From assembly GCA_965200505.1 (NCBI GenBank), contig OZ241343.1, positions 1,240,001-1,304,000 of the forward strand: 64,000 nt of DNA, given 5' to 3'. Positions 15,076 through 23,633 of this stretch are shown piece by piece. The position numbers and the translations under genes are program-made. The notes under the pieces were generated by a model. It was not told where the DNA came from. It did not search any database and was given only the letters and a program-made list of their open reading frames with translations. Position 1 is the stretch's first letter; each line of letters opens with the position of its first letter. The DNA comes from VXNE01 sp965200505. Lineage in GTDB: Bacteria > Pseudomonadota > Gammaproteobacteria > Pseudomonadales > Azotimanducaceae.

Positions 15076-16347
15076 ATGACCTTGCCTCGACGCTTTGGCT
15101 GGATGGCCGCGGTGGCAGTGTGCTGTGCCGCGTCGCCCAGCGCCGGCGCGGATGGCGCATCCAGCGAGGTTGGCGGGGTTGCCGCGGCGTTTGAGGCCGG
15201 TGAAGCCGAAGATCCCACGCTGCGCATCGAAACCCAACTCACGGGCAGCGAGTTCGCCGCCGCGGCCGCGCAGGCGGAACGGCTCATCGACGCGATGCAA
15301 CGCGCCACAACGCGCTACGATCCGGCGCTCACGCGCCCGTTGGCGTTGCTCGGCGACGCGCGCCTCGGTTTGGGGGACGCGCCGGGGGCGTTGGAAGCCT
15401 ACGATCGGGCGTTGCACATCGCCCGCATCAACCATGGCCTCTTTGATCCGAGCCAAGTGGACATCGTGTATCGCGAGGCGGTGGTGCATGCGACGATGGG
15501 CGACCACGTCACCGCCGATGCGCGGCACGAGTACGCCTACAACGTGTTGGTGCGGGCTTACGGCGCCAACCACCCGGACATCGTGCCGGGCCTCTTCGCC
15601 CGCGCCGAGTGGCTGCGCGCCCGCTACAACGTCTTCTCCGCCCGCAACCTCTATCGGCGCGCCGCCAAGATCGGCCTGCGCGAGTTTCCGACCGGCGATG
15701 TGCGCACCATCCGCGCACTGCGGGGCGTGGCCGCCACCTTCCGGGACGAGCGCTTTCCGCCGGTGCGTGTGCGCGAGCGCAAGGGCAACGCGGCGCGGCG
15801 CTCCGCCGTGAACGCCCGCCAAGGACAAATCTCGCTCAACGACTTCTCACCGGGGGAACAGGCGTTGATCGATGTCGTCAAGCAGTTGCAGGGGCGTCCT
15901 GACGCGACGCCGGAAGTCATTGCGGTGGCGATGCTTGAATTGGCGGATTGGTACCTGTTGTTCGACAAGCACAGCCGCGCCGTGCCGCTGTATCAGCGCG
16001 TTTGGCAGCTCTTTGAGGCGACGCCGGAAGGACGCATCGATGCCTTGCTGGAGCCGACGCCGCTGTATCTGCCGCTGCCGTCGCCACCGGCGCGGCCCAA
16101 GGACGCCGCTAGCGACACGCCGGAAGACGGCATCGTCGAACTCGCCGTGACCGTGACGGAACGCGGCCATGTCGCCGATGTCGAAACGCTGCGTTCGGAA
16201 CCAGAGGGCATGATGGATCATCGGGTGCGCCGCGCCGCCCGCAGCGCCCGCTATCGGCCCACGTTGACGGATGGCGGGCCGGTGCCCACGCGGGACGTGC
16301 GCATCGAATACCGCTTCCCGCACTACCCGCCGGCGCCGGCGGGATGA
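15076..16347 (+). CDS. Periplasmic TPR-like protein with TonB-C-like domain (cluster gene 1)
   Basis: 423 aa from the ATG at 15076, chosen because it gives a clean signal peptide (RRFGWMAAVAVCCAASPSAGA). Residues of about 60-230 form helical TPR-like pairs (AEAERLIDAMQRATTRYDP, LALLGDARLGLGDAPGALEAYDRAL, FARAEWLRARYNVFSARNLYRRA). The last 80 residues (VELAVTVTERGHVADVETLRSEPEG, RVRRAARSARYRPTLTDGGPV) look like the C-terminal domain of TonB. The membrane helix of real TonB is absent, so this is an exported protein. It heads ten tightly spaced genes and probably links periplasmic parts of that system; the role is inference. Confidence 0.75.
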   Translation: MTLPRRFGWMAAVAVCCAASPSAGADGASSEVGGVAAAFEAGEAEDPTLRIETQLTGSEFAAAAAQAERLIDAMQRATTRYDPALTRPLALLGDARLGLGDAPGALEAYDRALHIARINHGLFDPSQVDIVYREAVVHATMGDHVTADARHEYAYNVLVRAYGANHPDIVPGLFARAEWLRARYNVFSARNLYRRAAKIGLREFPTGDVRTIRALRGVAATFRDERFPPVRVRERKGNAARRSAVNARQGQISLNDFSPGEQALIDVVKQLQGRPDATPEVIAVAMLELADWYLLFDKHSRAVPLYQRVWQLFEATPEGRIDALLEPTPLYLPLPSPPARPKDAASDTPEDGIVELAVTVTERGHVADVETLRSEPEGMMDHRVRRAARSARYRPTLTDGGPVPTRDVRIEYRFPHYPPAPAG

Positions 16348-16436
16348 AGGGGCCGATGCGTGGAATGGGTGCCTTCAGGCGTGGTTCAGGCTGGCCGGCT
16401 AGGATGGGGGCGGGCAATCTGCAACGGTTTGATGCC

Positions 16437-17534
16437 ATGACAGTGCGATTCACAACACTCGTGGCCGCCGCCGCCCTTGCGCTGGCGGGGTGCTCGTCGT
16501 CCCGGCCGCCGAGTGTGCCGCAGCCACCGTCCACGCCGTCGTCGGGGATGCCGTCGCCTTCCAGTTCGCCATCGCGGCCAAGCATGCCGTCGCCGTCGAG
16601 TTCACCCTCGCGGCCGAGCCTGCCGTCGCCTTCGAGCTCCCCTTCGCGGCCGAGCATGCCGTCGCCTTCGAGCTCCCCTTCGCGGCCGAGCATGCCGTCC
16701 CCATCGAGCTTGCCTTCACGGCCAAGCCTGCCAACACCTTCTAGCTCGCCATCGCGGCCGAGTCTGCCTTCGCCGGCCAGTTCGCGTTCACAACCGAGTC
16801 TGCCGACGCCTTCCGGCCCGGCCTCGCAGCCGAACTTGCCGACTTCGCGGTCCACGCCATCGTCGGACCTGCCCTCCGGGGCACCCGCGCAGTCGAACTT
16901 GCCGACGCCGACGAGTCGGCCAGGCGCGGATGCATCCAGCCCGGGTCGGCCTGCATCCGAAACCGATGGTCGCCCGGCCGCGGGCGACGCGACTCCTGGA
17001 GGCTCGCCCAGCCAAGGCAACGATGGCTGGGAGTCCAGCAATCAACTACCTGAGCCGGCCGGGAGCGACACACGGGCGGGTTCCACCGCCGCCGGTCGGC
17101 CCGCTTCCGAGGGTGACGGAGAGGCTCGTGGCGGGCGGCCGGTGCCGGGTGATGGCGAGCTCGACGCCGCTCTGGGCGAACTCGATGGCGAGATACTGAG
17201 CGAGCGCGCCACCATACTGGCGCGGCGCAACGAGAACGCCGGGCAGCGGCCGACGCCGGCACCATCTGGCGGCGCCGGGGACGACGGCGAGACGCCTCAG
17301 GCCGGCGGCGCTGAGGCGGAACAGGCGGAAGGGGAGATGCCAAGCGGCCCAGGCCGCCGTGCGCCCCGTCCAACGCCGGCCCGCATGCCCAACCTGCCGG
17401 TGCCGCCCGACGTGGCAGACGCGACCGATGACGACGTGGTTTGCCGCCAATTGCGCGAGGCGGCGATGCAGGAGACCGATGCGGCGCTGCGCGACAAGCT
17501 CTGGGACGAGTATCGGCGCTGCCGGGAGCGTTAG
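16437..17534 (+). CDS. Pro/Ser-repeat lipoprotein (cluster gene 2)
   Basis: 365 aa from the ATG at 16437. A lipoprotein signal ends in LALAGC. Residues 38-133 are eight near-perfect 12-residue repeats of (M/L)PSPSSSPSRPS, followed by a long low-complexity Pro/Ser/Gly/Ala/Asp stretch. Only the last 60 residues look folded (LPVPPDVADATDDDVVCRQLREAA, DKLWDEYRRCRER), with two Cys. The repeat would behave as an extended flexible stalk from the membrane, perhaps through the cell wall. The start at 16344 is less likely as it spoils the signal peptide. The stop overlaps an in-frame GTG of the next gene by 1 bp. Confidence 0.75.
   Translation: MTVRFTTLVAAAALALAGCSSSRPPSVPQPPSTPSSGMPSPSSSPSRPSMPSPSSSPSRPSLPSPSSSPSRPSMPSPSSSPSRPSMPSPSSLPSRPSLPTPSSSPSRPSLPSPASSRSQPSLPTPSGPASQPNLPTSRSTPSSDLPSGAPAQSNLPTPTSRPGADASSPGRPASETDGRPAAGDATPGGSPSQGNDGWESSNQLPEPAGSDTRAGSTAAGRPASEGDGEARGGRPVPGDGELDAALGELDGEILSERATILARRNENAGQRPTPAPSGGAGDDGETPQAGGAEAEQAEGEMPSGPGRRAPRPTPARMPNLPVPPDVADATDDDVVCRQLREAAMQETDAALRDKLWDEYRRCRER
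16548..16835 (+). repeat. 36-bp coding tandem repeat (8 units)
   Basis: Eight units of 36 bp encode the 12-residue Pro/Ser stalk repeats of the lipoprotein. The first five units are closest; the last two have drifted. Such repeats can change copy number by slippage, so stalk length may vary among strains. Confidence 0.85.
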
Positions 17535-17542
17535 TGGCAACG

Positions 17543-18826
17543 ATGACGCGAAAGGTTGGGCAACGCGGCGTCTCCAGCCGAAGGCTGGTCGGGTGCCGAG
17601 TGCTTGCGCTTCTCTGCCTCGCCGCGCTGGGCGCCTGCGTCAGCGAGACCGTGCGCGTCGTTGACATGACGCCGCCGCGCCAAGCGGCGAACGCGGTGCC
17701 CGAGGATTTGCTGCTCGACGTGGGCGTGGCGGTCTTCGACCCCAACGTGCCGGAAGGGTACGACGAGCAGGTAGAACGCAACGTGCAGCCGGAAGTGCGC
17801 CGCGCCGAAGGCAACTACATGGCGTTCTTCCTGAAGAACTTGCTGCAGTCCACGGGGAACTGGGGCGCCGTGCGCGTGGTGCCGCGGCGCACCCATGCCG
17901 TGGACGTGGTGGTCACGGCCATCATCGAGCATTCGGATGGCGAGAGCCTGCGCCTGACGGCCGCCGTCACGGATGCCCGGGGCGAGCCCTGGTTCGTCCG
18001 CGAATATGCGGCGCTGGCCAGCAAATACGCCTACGACGGCAGTTTGCCGGCCGACATCGATCCCTTCCAGAGCGCCTATCGCAGCCTCGCCGATGACATG
18101 TTCGCGCACTTGGCGAGCTTGACGCCGGCCGACATCCGCGCCATTCGGCGCACCGCGGAGCTCCGTTTCGCCGGCGACTTCGCCCCGGACGCCTTCGGCG
18201 ACTACCTCGCCGCCACCCCGGATGGCCGCGTCACCGTGCGACGGCTGCCGGCCGCGGAAGACACGATGCTGGTGCGCACACGACGCATCCGCGAGCGCGA
18301 GTACCTCTTCATCGACACGCTGGACGAGTACTACGAGACATTCGCCGCCGACATGTTCACGCCGTACCAGAACTGGCGCCGCGCCACCTACGAAGAAGCC
18401 ATCGCTTACCACCAGGCGCGCCGCCAAGCCCGCGCCCGTGTGCTGGCCGGTTCCGCCGCGGTGCTCGGCGGCATCGCCGCGCAAACCCAAGGCGACCGCT
18501 TGGCCACCCGCTATGGCGGCCTGGTCAGCATCATCGGTGGCGCCGGGCTGTTGAAGACCGCCATCGACAAGTTCGCCGAAGCGAAAGTCCATGCGGAGGT
18601 GCTGCAGGAGCTTGGCATTTCGGCGGAAGCGGAGATCGTGCCGACCACCATCGAACTGGAAAACCAGACATTGACCCTGCAGGGCGCCGTGGATGCGCAG
18701 TACGAAGAGCTGCGGCGCATCCTGAAGCGAGTCTATTTGGAGGAACTCGGCTTGCCCGCGTCGGCCGAATCGGCGTCCGAAGGCGCTCGCGAGCCGGCCG
18801 CCGCGGAAGTCGATGAACCGGCGTAA
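17543..18826 (+). CDS. Outer-membrane-type lipoprotein of unknown fold (cluster gene 3)
   Basis: 427 aa from the ATG at 17543; a GTG at 17534 is in frame. The signal peptide ends in LAALGAC. The mature N-terminal half (LDVGVAVFDPNVPEGYD, NYMAFFLKNLLQSTGNWGAVRVVP, AVDVVVTAIIEHSDGESLRLTAAV) looks like an alpha/beta domain as in CsgG/TolB-N-like lipoproteins; that is a resemblance, not a firm match. A glycine-rich hydrophobic stretch (VLAGSAAVLGGIAAQT, then YGGLVSIIGGAGLLKTAI) near residues 305-340 may insert in a membrane. The end is a helical, acidic tail. It lies 22 bp before the next cluster gene. Confidence 0.7.
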   Translation: MTRKVGQRGVSSRRLVGCRVLALLCLAALGACVSETVRVVDMTPPRQAANAVPEDLLLDVGVAVFDPNVPEGYDEQVERNVQPEVRRAEGNYMAFFLKNLLQSTGNWGAVRVVPRRTHAVDVVVTAIIEHSDGESLRLTAAVTDARGEPWFVREYAALASKYAYDGSLPADIDPFQSAYRSLADDMFAHLASLTPADIRAIRRTAELRFAGDFAPDAFGDYLAATPDGRVTVRRLPAAEDTMLVRTRRIREREYLFIDTLDEYYETFAADMFTPYQNWRRATYEEAIAYHQARRQARARVLAGSAAVLGGIAAQTQGDRLATRYGGLVSIIGGAGLLKTAIDKFAEAKVHAEVLQELGISAEAEIVPTTIELENQTLTLQGAVDAQYEELRRILKRVYLEELGLPASAESASEGAREPAAAEVDEPA

Positions 18827-18847
18827 GGCGCGATTCCAGCGCCGCGT

Positions 18848-20371
18848 TTGGCCGCGCCGCGGTTAGCCGAGCAACGAGCCTTGCAACCACAGACGATCAA
18901 ACCGGCCGCGGCGCCCCTTACCCGGGGCAGCCAACGCAAGCGGCGCTTTGGCCTGCCGTCGGCGCGCGCAAGCGTGTTGGCGGTCGGTGCGGTGGCGCTG
19001 GTGGCGGCGCTCGGTTGGATCGTCTTCGCTTTGCCGGGGCAGGTGGAGCCGCCGCGCCTCCCTGATGCCGCGTCGAGCGAGGCAAGCGCACCCCGGCGGC
19101 CGCCGGCGGCTGCCGAAGTCACGCCGCCCTTTCGGCAACTGGAGCTTGAACGGGCCGAACAGGCGGCCCGCGAGTCCTTGGCGCGGTTTGTCGAGTTGCA
19201 GGCCACGCTGGAGGAAGACATGAGCGTCGCCGCTTGGGGCCAAGCGGAACTCAGCGCCGCCATGGATCGCGCCGTGGCGGCCGACCAGCTGTTCCTGCAA
19301 GAGCGCTACGAGGCGGCACTCGAGGAATACGAGGGGGCGGTGGCGGAACTGGTGGCGTTGCGGGCGCGAGGCATCGCATTGCACGACGCCGCGGTGGCGC
19401 GTGGCGAAGCCGCGCTCGATGCCCGGCAACCGGCGCCGGCCGCGGCCGCGTTCGCCGAAGCGCTGGCGATTCGGCCGCAGTCGCAAGCGGCGCTGGCCGG
19501 CGCCGATCGGGCGGCTCGGCAGCCCCGCGCCCTCGAACTGATGCGTGAGGGCGAACGCGCCCGTCTGCGTGGCGACATGGCCGCCGCGATCAAGCGGCTG
19601 GAGGAAGCTCAGGCGGTGGATGCCGCCACGCCGGGTTTGGCGGCGGCGCTGGTGGAAGTGCGCGGGCAGGTGGCGCGGAAGACGCGGGAGCAGGGGCTCT
19701 CAGCGGGTTTCAGGGCGCTGCGCGAGGGCGACTACGATGCCGCCCAAGGCGCGTTCGAGGCAGTCCTCGCGCAAGCGCCGCAAGAACCCGCGGCGGTGGA
19801 CGGTTTGCGGCAAACGCAACAACGGCGAACGCTGGCCGTGATCGGGCGCCATGAGCATGAAGCGCTCGAACGCGAAGCGCGTGGCGATTGGGCCGGTGCG
19901 CTCGCCAGCTACGCCGCGGCACTTGAAGTGGACGCCACGCTGCGCTTCGCCCGGGATGGCCAAGCGCGGCTCGCCGCCCGCGTGGCGGCCCTCGCCGAGA
20001 TGCAGGCGCTGCTTCGTGATCCCGCGGCGCTCTCCGAGGACGCGACGTTCCAAACCGCGCGCACCTTGCTCGCCAAGGCGCGGGCGGACGCGGCACCTGG
20101 CACCGACTATGCGGCCACGGTGGCGGAGTTTGCGGCGCTGCTCGCCCGGGCCGGCGAGCCCTTGCCGCTGGTGCTCGTTTCGGACAACGCCACGTCGGTG
20201 ACGATCTACAAGGTGGGCCGCCTCGGCGCCTTCGAGCGCCGCGAACTCAACCTGCGCCCGGGCCGCTACACCATTGTCGGCAGCCGCGACGGGTGCCGCG
20301 ACGTGCGCAAGGAGATCGTGCTGTCCCCGGACATGGCACCCGTGGCGGTGCGGTGCGAGGAGCGCATCTGA
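18848..20371 (+). CDS. Single-pass membrane protein with TPR-like repeats and PEGA-like end (cluster gene 4)
   Basis: 507 aa from a TTG at 18848, the only usable start codon before the membrane segment. A basic cytoplasmic end (RGSQRKRRF) precedes one membrane helix (about 42-62, VLAVGAVALVAALGWIVFAL). The periplasmic part is a long run of Ala-rich helical pairs of TPR type (RYEAALEEYEGAVAEL, ARQPAPAAAAFAEALAIRPQ, GDYDAAQGAFEAVLAQAP, GDWAGALASYAAALEV). The C-terminus (TIYKVGRLGAFERRELNLRPGRYTIVGSRDGCRD) resembles a PEGA-type beta domain. The next gene starts 4 bp after its stop, so they are coupled. Role: probably scaffold in the envelope complex. Confidence 0.7.
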   Translation: MAAPRLAEQRALQPQTIKPAAAPLTRGSQRKRRFGLPSARASVLAVGAVALVAALGWIVFALPGQVEPPRLPDAASSEASAPRRPPAAAEVTPPFRQLELERAEQAARESLARFVELQATLEEDMSVAAWGQAELSAAMDRAVAADQLFLQERYEAALEEYEGAVAELVALRARGIALHDAAVARGEAALDARQPAPAAAAFAEALAIRPQSQAALAGADRAARQPRALELMREGERARLRGDMAAAIKRLEEAQAVDAATPGLAAALVEVRGQVARKTREQGLSAGFRALREGDYDAAQGAFEAVLAQAPQEPAAVDGLRQTQQRRTLAVIGRHEHEALEREARGDWAGALASYAAALEVDATLRFARDGQARLAARVAALAEMQALLRDPAALSEDATFQTARTLLAKARADAAPGTDYAATVAEFAALLARAGEPLPLVLVSDNATSVTIYKVGRLGAFERRELNLRPGRYTIVGSRDGCRDVRKEIVLSPDMAPVAVRCEERI

Positions 20372-20375
20372 GGGC

Positions 20376-22478
20376 ATGGCACTTTTGGGTGAGCGTGGGG
20401 CGCTGGATGCGGAACCCCCGGCTGGCGGACATCCGGCGCCGGGCGCGGGCGCCATTCAAGCCACGCGCTTCGCGCCAACGCCCGAAACGCCCCGCGGCGG
20501 TCGTGCGTGGCTTACGCCGTGGCGGGCCGGGGCGCTGCTGGCGGGCACGGCGCTGGCTTGGTTCCTGTGGTTCTTGTTCACCGCGAAATCCGTGCGCTTC
20601 GACCTCGCTCCGGCCACCGCGGCGCTTACCGTGAGCGGCGGTTTCGAGCTGCAGTTTTCCGGCATCCGCCTGTTGCGGGAGGGCCGCTACCAAGTGAGCG
20701 CCACCGCGGCCGGCCATCAGCCGTTGCTGGCTGAGGTGGATGTGGGGCCGCCGCGCAACCAGACATTCGCCTTCGAGCTCACCCCATTGCCGGGCCGGGT
20801 GACGTTTCAATCGACCCCACCGGGCGCCGCGGTGCACGTGGATGGCGAGGACCTTGGCGTGGCGCCGTTCACCGCGGACGTGGCCGCCGGCACGCGGCAA
20901 GTGGAGATGACCCTCGACATGCACCAGCCGGTGCGCGTCACCGCCTCGGTCACTGGGCGCGAGGTGCGCCAAACGGTTGCCCACACGCTGCGCCCGGATT
21001 GGGCTTTGGTGACGCTGCCGAGCGACCCGCCCGGCGCGGAGATCCATGTGGACGACGTGGCCGTCGGCGTGGCGCCCGGCCCGGTGCGCGTGCCGAGTGG
21101 CGAACGCCGCCTCGAAGTGCGCCTGGTCGGCCACAAGACGTGGCGGGATGTGCTGCATGTCGTCGCGGAACAACGGCTGGCATTGCCGCCGGTGACGTTG
21201 GCGCCGGCCGATGGCTTGGTGACGGTGCGGTCTTCGCCGGCCGGTGCCGGCATCACGGTGAACGGCGTGTATCGGGGCATCACCCCCACACAAATCGAGG
21301 TGACGCCCGGACGTTCCCATCAAGTTGCCGTGTCCCTGGCCGGGCATGCGCCGGTGTCGCGCAGCGTCCGCGCGGAATCGGGCCGCGAGGCGTTCCTGCG
21401 CGTGGAGTTGGCGCCCCTCACCGGCGAGCTGGAGGTGACGGTCGCGCCGGCGGATGCCGAACTGTGGATCGATGGCGAATTGGTGGGGCAAGGCCCCCGC
21501 ACCTTGGCCCTGTCCGTGCGGCCGCACGAGGTGGAGGTGCGCAAGGCTGGCTATGCCGGCTACCGCCGCTCGGTGACGCCGCAGCCCGGTTTCACCCAAG
21601 CGCTCAAGGTGCGTCTGCTCACCTTGGAGGAAGCGCGTTTCGCTCGCTTGACGCCCACCATCACCACCGCCGCCGGGCAGGAGCTCTTGCTCTTGAAGCC
21701 GTCGTCGATTCGTTTGGGCGCATCGCGCCGCGAGCCGGGGCGCCGCGCCAACGAGGCGCTGCGGGAGGTGGCGCTCAACGCCTTTTTCTACCTCGGTGTG
21801 CGCGAGGTCACGAACGGCGAGTTCCGTGAGTTCGCTGGTGGCCACACTTCCGGTGAATTCGAGACCTTGGATCTCGACAAGGACGCGCAGCCGGTCGCCA
21901 ACGTCGCTTGGCGGGAGGCGGCGCTCTACTGCAACTGGCTCTCCGAGCGCGAGGGCTTGGCACCGTTCTACACGGTGGAGTTCGGCAAGGTCACGGGCTT
22001 TGTCGGCCGCGCGGTGGGCTACCGCTTGCCCACCGAGGCGGAATGGGCGTGGGCCGCGCGCCATGTCGAGGACGCGGCGCCGCTGTTGCGCTTTCCGTGG
22101 GGCGAGCGCCTGCCGCCGCCGGCGCGCCACGGCAACTACGCGGATGCCTCCGCGCGGCATGTGGTCGGGCGCATCATCTTCGGCTACAACGACAACCACA
22201 TCGTGAGCGCACCGGTGGGCACCTTTGACGCGAACGGGAAGGGCCTGCACGACCTTGGCGGCAACGTGGCCGAATGGGTACACGACTACTACGACATTCC
22301 CGAACCCGATGAGCCGGCGAACCCGTTGGGGCCGCCGGCCGGCGACTACCATGTCATCAAGGGGTCTAGCTGGATGCATGGCGCCATTTCTGAACTGCGC
22401 CTCGCGTTTCGGGACTATGGCGCGGAGGCACGCCCCGACGTGGGCTTCCGCATTGCCCGGTTCGCGGAGGCAGGCTAG
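20376..22478 (+). CDS. Membrane-anchored protein with four PEGA domains and a catalytically dead FGE-fold domain (cluster gene 5)
   Basis: 700 aa from the ATG at 20376. One membrane helix (about 50-70, AGALLAGTALAWFLWFLF) is followed by four PEGA-like beta repeats (about 143-440); each has the STPPGAAVHVDGEDLG type of core (e.g. SDPPGAEIHVDDVAVG, SSPAGAGITVNGVYRG). The last 250 residues are a formylglycine-generating-enzyme/SUMF1 fold (YLGVREVTNGEFREFAG, RLPTEAEWAWAARHVE, DLGGNVAEWVHDYY, VIKGSSWMHGAISELRLAFRDYG, DVGFRIAR). The Cys pair needed for formylglycine formation is absent in the final block, so the domain is likely a ligand-binding module. PEGA domains are found in surface proteins. 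It is the largest gene of the cluster. Confidence 0.85.
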   Translation: MALLGERGALDAEPPAGGHPAPGAGAIQATRFAPTPETPRGGRAWLTPWRAGALLAGTALAWFLWFLFTAKSVRFDLAPATAALTVSGGFELQFSGIRLLREGRYQVSATAAGHQPLLAEVDVGPPRNQTFAFELTPLPGRVTFQSTPPGAAVHVDGEDLGVAPFTADVAAGTRQVEMTLDMHQPVRVTASVTGREVRQTVAHTLRPDWALVTLPSDPPGAEIHVDDVAVGVAPGPVRVPSGERRLEVRLVGHKTWRDVLHVVAEQRLALPPVTLAPADGLVTVRSSPAGAGITVNGVYRGITPTQIEVTPGRSHQVAVSLAGHAPVSRSVRAESGREAFLRVELAPLTGELEVTVAPADAELWIDGELVGQGPRTLALSVRPHEVEVRKAGYAGYRRSVTPQPGFTQALKVRLLTLEEARFARLTPTITTAAGQELLLLKPSSIRLGASRREPGRRANEALREVALNAFFYLGVREVTNGEFREFAGGHTSGEFETLDLDKDAQPVANVAWREAALYCNWLSEREGLAPFYTVEFGKVTGFVGRAVGYRLPTEAEWAWAARHVEDAAPLLRFPWGERLPPPARHGNYADASARHVVGRIIFGYNDNHIVSAPVGTFDANGKGLHDLGGNVAEWVHDYYDIPEPDEPANPLGPPAGDYHVIKGSSWMHGAISELRLAFRDYGAEARPDVGFRIARFAEAG

Positions 22479-22479
22479 C

Positions 22480-22755
22480 GTGCGCGGCATGGTGTGGCTT
22501 CTTTCGCTGGTTGCGTTGGGCGGTGCGGCGGCCCAAGCGCAGGACGAGGCGCCGACGTTGGGCGAGGCTGCCGAACGAACGGCGCCGGAGGAAGGTGCTG
22601 ACCAGGGCGCGGCCACCGGGCAGCGCGAGGGAGCACCGGCGGCCGAGGCAACGTCTGCCCAGCCAGCGCCGGACGCGAAGCCCTCCCCGGAAGTGTTCGT
22701 GCCCACCGAGGACATCTCCGAGGACTTGTCTGTGCGCTTCCCGGTGGACATCTGA
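22480..22755 (+). CDS. Small exported protein (cluster gene 6)
   Basis: 91 aa from a GTG at 22480, 1 bp after the upstream stop; an ATG at 22489 is also possible but loses the positive charge of the signal peptide. A signal peptide (MRGMVWLLSLVALGGAAAQAQ) is followed by an acidic, Ala/Glu/Pro-rich linker and a short, more structured end, VFVPTEDISEDLSVRFPVDI. I recognise no domain. Position inside the coupled cluster and the contrast between variable linker and defined end suggest that the C-terminal peptide binds a partner protein. Confidence 0.6.
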   Translation: MRGMVWLLSLVALGGAAAQAQDEAPTLGEAAERTAPEEGADQGAATGQREGAPAAEATSAQPAPDAKPSPEVFVPTEDISEDLSVRFPVDI

Positions 22756-22833
22756 GCGCATGAGGCACCAAATCCATACTGCTGCCGTGGCGGCAGGCGG
22801 CAACCGCGCCGCTTCGACGGGTGTGAGGCGAAC

Positions 22834-23631
22834 ATGAAGAGAAGCCTGCCGTTCGAGTCCATCTACCAAGCGGTAGCGCTGATTCTGGCCATCATCGTGG
22901 TGCATCTCGTCTATGTCACGGCGGTGCGCCCCAACGCCGATGCCATCTTGGCGCAGCGGGCGGCGCAATCCGCCGCCGGCGAACCGGTGGATCAGGAACG
23001 CTCGCTGTATGTGGTGCTGCGCGACTACGAGCAGGAGTCCTGCTTCGTGTTGGGCCTTTGGGCCATCGCCATCATCGGCTTCAAGGCGCGCAATTCGCTG
23101 CGCGAGCGGCGGCTGCTCGATGCGCGCTTGGTGCAGGTGAGCGAGGGCATGAGCATCCTGCCGGAAGACACCCGCGAATACGCCCGCCCGGTGCAGGCGC
23201 TGCCGCCGGAAACGCAAAACCAACTGCTGCCGCGGGCGCTCTTGGCGGCGCTGCAGCGCTTTGCGTCCACCCGCAACGTCCATGACGTTTCGGAGGCGGT
23301 GCGGCAGGTGTGCGAGGCGGAGTCTGACCGGCTGGACAGCGAGCTGTCGATGGTGCGCTACATCACCTGGGCCATTCCCTCCATCGGCTTCATCGGCACG
23401 GTGCGCGGCATCGGCGACGCTTTGGGCCAAGCCTACGAGGCGGTGGGCGGCGACATCGCCGGCGTCACCGAGAGCTTGGGCGTGGCGTTCAACTCCACCT
23501 TCGTCGCCCTCGTCATCAGCATCTTCATCCGCTTCCTGGTGGATCAAGCGCAGCTCATTCAGGAACGGCTGGTGTTGGATGTGCAGACTTGGTGCGACCG
23601 TGGCCTCATCCGGCACATGCAGGTGCGCTGA
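22834..23631 (+). CDS. MotA/TolQ/ExbB-type proton channel protein (cluster gene 7)
   Basis: 265 aa. Membrane segments at about 9-30 (YQAVALILAIIVVHLVYVT), 68-83, 170-195 and 207-232. The last two contain the family signature: TWAIPSIGFIGTVRGIGDALGQA and GVTESLGVAFNSTFVALVISIF, matching the PxxGLLGTVxGM and TAxGLxVAIPAxxxYN-like regions of ExbB/TolQ. Such proteins form pentamers around two ExbD/TolR helices and use proton flow to drive movement. No ExbD or TolR gene is next to it; two vWA proteins with a similar N-terminal helix follow instead, which may fill that role. Confidence 0.85.
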   Translation: MKRSLPFESIYQAVALILAIIVVHLVYVTAVRPNADAILAQRAAQSAAGEPVDQERSLYVVLRDYEQESCFVLGLWAIAIIGFKARNSLRERRLLDARLVQVSEGMSILPEDTREYARPVQALPPETQNQLLPRALLAALQRFASTRNVHDVSEAVRQVCEAESDRLDSELSMVRYITWAIPSIGFIGTVRGIGDALGQAYEAVGGDIAGVTESLGVAFNSTFVALVISIFIRFLVDQAQLIQERLVLDVQTWCDRGLIRHMQVR

Positions 23632-23633
23632 CG

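Noticed and set aside
16548..16835. Possible CRISPR or non-coding minisatellite
   Set aside because: Repeat length is 36 bp without spacers and codes for a Pro/Ser stalk after a lipoprotein signal.
20376..22478. Active formylglycine-generating enzyme or ergothioneine EgtB
   Set aside because: The catalytic Cys pair is absent, there is no DinB-like part with iron-binding His, and no sulfatase gene is nearby.
20247..22862. Long open frame on the reverse strand opposite the PEGA/FGE gene
   Set aside because: In GC-rich genes the opposite strand often stays open. Its translation is Arg/His-rich without domains, while the forward frame has a clear domain series.
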